Notes under the pieces: model-generated | Told to the model about the DNA's origin: nothing | Databases searched by the model: none | What the model saw: only the letters and a program-made list of their open reading frames with translations | Translations under genes and position numbers: made by a program | Origin: Heliocidaris tuberculata | Taxonomy: Eukaryota > Echinodermata > Echinoidea > Camarodonta > Echinometridae | DNA: 64,000 nt | Assembly (NCBI GenBank): GCA_025618425.1 | Contig: CM046852.1 | Location: 7,338,421 to 7,402,420 of the forward strand | Direction: 5' to 3' | Shown here: one piece after another, positions 62,401 to 64,000 of the stretch | Numbering within the stretch: position 1 is the stretch's first letter | Layout of the letters: each line of letters starts with the position of its first letter

Positions 62401-63853
62401 AATCAAGTGCACATTATTTCCAAATTACACAGTAACCAATTCTATCTGCATTTACTTATGCTTAATATCACTTAATGCAGTTGGTTTATTAGTAAATTAT
62501 ATTTTCAATTTAAGAATATTTCACAATATGAGAATACAGAATTGAACAAGTCTTTAAGAGAATAGATGTAAGCGTATGCAAAAAGACAACAAAATTTACT
62601 TGAGATAATCCCCACCTCAAACCAAATTGGATGACGATTATAGGTTAAAACGGAAATGGAAAGGATATTCATAAGTAGACACATGACCCTAGAGATCTTG
62701 GTGAGCTTGTGTTTGATGAAGGGACCTTCCAGTTCCTGAAGAGGCAGGACTAATCTAGTGGCCATGGGTACGGAGACATCGGTACGAGGGGAGAGCTGGG
62801 CGACAAGACCTGAATCCAGCATCTCCTGATATAAACAAAGAAAAAGATACAGGTATAAGAGGACCTTGGAGGATGTAGGAAGCCAATGTCTAATAATGTC
62901 AATTTTCATGGCATGCAGACAATTTCTAATAATGTCAATTATTCATTGCATGCAGACACATAATAGTGCCTTTGGAATAATTCCTGAGTGTGCCTGAAAT
63001 CCAATTGCCAAGGGAGTAATAATGGCATATCATCATCATCATTGTAATCATAACTGTAATCATCAATATCATCATCATCATCATCATATTATAATGATCA
63101 TCAACAAACATCTCCACCATTACTACTACTGCTACTACTGCTATAACTACTACAGAACAAATACAAATATCATAATTTATTTTTCCAAACTATGCTTGAA
63201 ATTTCTTCTTTTGGACCTTAGGAAAATACAAGCGGCCTACCTCATAGACTTCCCGAAGTAGATCCAGGGCCAGAAGTGAGACCGTGTTGTTGCTCTGGAC
63301 TGGTCTGGAGGCCCACTCAACCACAGAAAAGAAGGCTTCTGATTGGTCAGTCTCCTGACCTCGTTGGACCTGAGGGGAGGTCATGATGCTGCGGCAGATC
63401 GTTGGTCGGAGTCCAGACACACCGCAGAATGTTAGCATCAACTCAAACAGCTACACAAACAAAGATAATTTCATTCATAAGACTATGTCAGCAATATTAA
63501 ATTCATCATTTAGAAGATAACTTGGCATTCCATTAAAAACACTATCTAGGTGCAGTAAAAATTACAAATACCATAGGAAATTTGATTCTCCATAAGTTCC
63601 CATAGAATCTAGAACGTGTTCACAATGCAGTCTAAAAATACCTGTTACCTCAGAACTACAAGGATTTTTCATTACTACTGCATATATGCTACAAATTACT
63701 TTAACTGATTGGCTGTACATGCACCTAGCCTTAAACGTGGTTTCAGTTTACGTAACAAACTATTTCTCAACACTTACTTTGCAAACTGATTCTTCATCTT
63801 GTGTAGGCAGCAGTCCTAATACTCTGTGCATACACAGCTGGAAATGTTCAAAC
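51779..63853 (-). CDS. CIP2A: CIP2A orthologue, 13 C-terminal exons (5' end outside window)
   Basis: Exons in transcript order: 63853-63778, 63450-63241, 62825-62669, 62237-62093, 59895-59796, 58771-58653, 58236-58008, 57503-57441, 56967-56857, 55073-54877, 53556-53443, 52653-52431, 51928-51779 (TAA at 51781-51779). Phases match at every joint and give 630 residues, against about 905 in human CIP2A. The first seven exons cover the armadillo-like helical part ([34 protein letters not shown] followed by [10 protein letters not shown]). The last six form the coiled coil ([47 protein letters not shown]-like heptads) and end in [15 protein letters not shown]. In vertebrates CIP2A is a dimer that inhibits PP2A-B56 and works with TOPBP1 on broken mitotic chromosomes. 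All introns are GT-AG except the one at 62238-62668. Several introns carry MITEs. Confidence 0.93.
52734..52983. mobile_element. MITE in a CIP2A intron
   Basis: ACAAAATGTAGTGGCACG at the left pairs with CGTGCCACTACATTTTG at the right, and GGCAAAA(A)GG / CCTTTTGCC extends the arms. About 250 bp, non-coding, unassigned family. Confidence 0.65.
53346..53402. repeat. TA microsatellite
   Basis: (TA)n of about 45 bp inside a CIP2A intron, flanked by short GTGTGTATA and ATACACACAT. Confidence 0.95.
54147..54733 (-). mobile_element. short element with perfect 39-bp inverted repeats and a SAP-domain frame
   Basis: 54147-54185 and 54695-54733 are exact inverted copies over 39 bp (outer end AATTCGAGCGATCGCCAATA). 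Between them is the SAP-domain reading frame at 54206-54547. Near the right arm are three CCGGAAGT-like ETS sites. It lies in a CIP2A intron, in the same orientation as the gene. I see no clear target duplication. Perfect arms suggest recent origin. Confidence 0.75.
54206..54547 (-). CDS. SAP-domain protein fragment, 113 residues
   Basis: ATG at 54547 opens [20 protein letters not shown]. Residues about 10-45 form a SAP motif ([29 protein letters not shown]), a helix-turn-helix DNA-binding fold. A basic patch GRKRRR follows near residue 60. The end is ordinary polar sequence. Near the 3' end GGAA|GTAACT could be a splice donor, so the frame may be the first exon of a longer gene whose rest was lost. 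SAP domains occur at the N-terminus of proteins with YqaJ-type nucleases carried by some eukaryotic transposons; that link is inference here. Confidence 0.6.
   Translation of the reverse strand: MASVSQDFKNMTVLQLKAFLTERGIPCNGKRKLELELLVRRAAECYSVIEPCDREASGRKRRRVPAADGSVRDLNDKAVSWKADLRGYARPPGHSPTGQIPEVTRSQKLSHIA
55315..55640 (-). mobile_element. LINE 3' fragment, antisense
   Basis: On the minus strand this ends AATAAAACCGAAATTGAATT plus GAATTGAA, a LINE-type tail. Upstream is AT-rich non-coding sequence. It lies in a CIP2A intron. Confidence 0.5.
55857..56415. mobile_element. TTAA-flanked palindromic MITE
   Basis: AGGCCAAGTCCACACTA at the left and its near-complement at the right, flanked by TTAA at 55853-55856 and 56416-56419. 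The arms of about 200 bp are so similar that the two strands contain almost the same reading frame. Short shared blocks (ATTTTA...GAAATC, ATAAGAAAGTTA-like) suggest kinship with the element at 7551. Lies in a CIP2A intron. Confidence 0.8.
56478..56845 (-). mobile_element. piggyBac-like MITE, copy B
   Basis: Inverted relative to copy A. TTAA at 56474-56477 and 56846-56849. The right-hand TTAA begins one base after the GTGAGT donor of the CIP2A exon 56967-56857. Confidence 0.85.
57367..57422. repeat. TTAA tetranucleotide repeat
   Basis: (TTAA)14 in a CIP2A intron, 18 bp from the donor of exon 57503-57441. It offers many TTAA target sites but carries no insertion. Confidence 0.95.
58811..59290. 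mobile_element. palindromic element split by MITE copy C
   Basis: GGCAGAAGGGTGTTAA at 58818-58833 and AGCACCCTTCTGGCTC near 59267 are the arms of the family at 13386-13475. The TTAA of the element served as target for the insertion at 58834-59238. Confidence 0.7.
58834..59238 (+). mobile_element. piggyBac-like MITE, copy C
   Basis: TTAA at 58830-58833 and 59239-59242; ends CCCTTTCAAGACA and TGTCCTGAAAGGG. In a CIP2A intron. Confidence 0.85.
60131..60240. mobile_element. 110-bp hAT-like MITE
   Basis: CAGTGGCGAATCC at the left pairs with GGATCCGCCACTG at the right. The flanks do not keep an 8-bp repeat. In a CIP2A intron. Confidence 0.7.
60717..61534. mobile_element. element with 9-bp target duplication carrying a RecQ-like fragment
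   Basis: Perfect 21-bp inverted ends (TAGCCTTTTGACAAGGCCTCG at 60717-60737 is one base over, so read as positions) pair with 61514-61534. The exact 9-bp repeat CACTAGTCC flanks it at 60708-60716 and 61535-61543. On the minus strand near 61190-61125 it reads [20 protein letters not shown], which resembles motif Ia of RecQ-type helicases. A good GTGAGT donor is present on the plus strand at 60964. A 9-bp duplication suggests a Mutator-type element, or a hAT element if one base is counted in the ends. Confidence 0.75.
61658..62067 (+). mobile_element. piggyBac-like MITE, copy D
   Basis: TTAA at 61654-61657 and 62068-62071; ends CCCTTTCGAGAAA and TGTCCTGAAAGGG. Its right end lies 22 bp beyond the CIP2A exon end at 62093, on the intron side of the donor. 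Confidence 0.85.
62238..62668 (-). other. CIP2A: apparent U12-type AT-AC intron of CIP2A
   Basis: On the minus strand the intron begins ATATCCTTTCC (62668 downwards), the U12 donor consensus, and ends TTTTCAC at 62238. CCTTGAC at 62258-62252 matches the U12 branch-site consensus, with the branch A 15 nt from the acceptor. This splicing keeps phase 1 and gives CLLMTLSRDEGL, which aligns with LLTLCGDDTL of vertebrate CIP2A. No GT-AG alternative keeps frame and homology together. Confidence 0.8.
63025..63150. repeat. CAT/CTA trinucleotide repeats
   Basis: Imperfect (CAT)n followed by (CTA)n in a CIP2A intron. Confidence 0.85.
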
Positions 63854-64000
63854 CTAAACAAAAAAATGATATCTTAAAATTTTCTATAAACAGGGCATAA
63901 ATTATTATCATAACTAACAAGTTGAGACAAAACAAAACACTAGAAATCATGATTGTTCTTGTCCAACAACATGGAAATGTAGCAAGAAGCCAAATTTGTA
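63854..64000 (-). other. CIP2A: CIP2A intron running off the window
   Basis: Sequence upstream of the acceptor of exon 63853-63778 (GTTTAG). No coding sequence is seen before the window edge, so the N-terminal part of CIP2A (about 280 residues by comparison with human) lies outside. Confidence 0.6.

Noticed and set aside
62238..62668. GT-AG splicing of the CIP2A exon ending near 62669 (donors near GTCATG, GTGTCT, GTGGGG, GTAAAT)
   Set aside because: Each gives a stop codon, a phase clash or extra residues that do not align; the AT-AC pair fits all criteria.

Overview
This is a window of animal nuclear DNA: split genes with GT-AG introns, many microsatellites, and a dense mix of DNA transposons, MITEs, LINEs and SINEs. 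I see no bacterial features (operons, ribosome binding sites, CRISPR). The type of genes (a CIP2A orthologue, a RING/NHL protein, an EMI-EGF secreted protein, an intronless rhodopsin-like receptor) and the many TTAA-flanked and hAT-type MITEs fit a marine deuterostome, most likely an echinoderm such as a sea urchin. That placement is inference, not proof.

Layout from left to right. 190-1260: a decayed LINE reverse transcriptase. 2878-5878: a four-exon gene on the plus strand for a 141-residue secreted EMI + calcium-binding EGF protein. 5.9-14.9 kb: repeats only. 15079-19509: a hAT transposon with 8-bp target duplications, a transposase C-terminal exon and a second hAT element nested inside. 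20.2 kb: a SINE whose 5' end resembles 7SL/Alu. 24.8-29.9 kb: a nearly complete but broken CR1/L2-type LINE. 29977-31161 (minus): a single-exon class A GPCR. 32-36.6 kb: long GAA/TTC tracts, a repeat cluster, a second copy of the hAT MITE, and a Tc1/mariner-type element carrying a second 7SL-like SINE. 40927-43570 (plus): a two-exon RING, coiled-coil and NHL protein. 44.5-45.2 kb: MITEs nested in one another. 45-51.7 kb: simple repeats and MITEs, one carrying TTAGGG repeats. 51779-63853 (minus): the last 13 exons of CIP2A, whose 5' part lies beyond the right edge.

The host genes look unrelated in function: a PP2A regulator/mitotic scaffold, a probable ubiquitin ligase, an orphan receptor and a small extracellular protein. 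The most notable signals are an apparent U12-type AT-AC intron inside CIP2A, two 7SL-like SINE copies with target duplications, a 9-bp-duplication element that carries a RecQ-like helicase fragment, a short element that encodes a SAP domain between perfect inverted repeats, and a TTAA-flanked MITE family with four copies, three of them in CIP2A introns. All exon boundaries were read by eye from splice signals, phase and homology; none was tested with transcripts.
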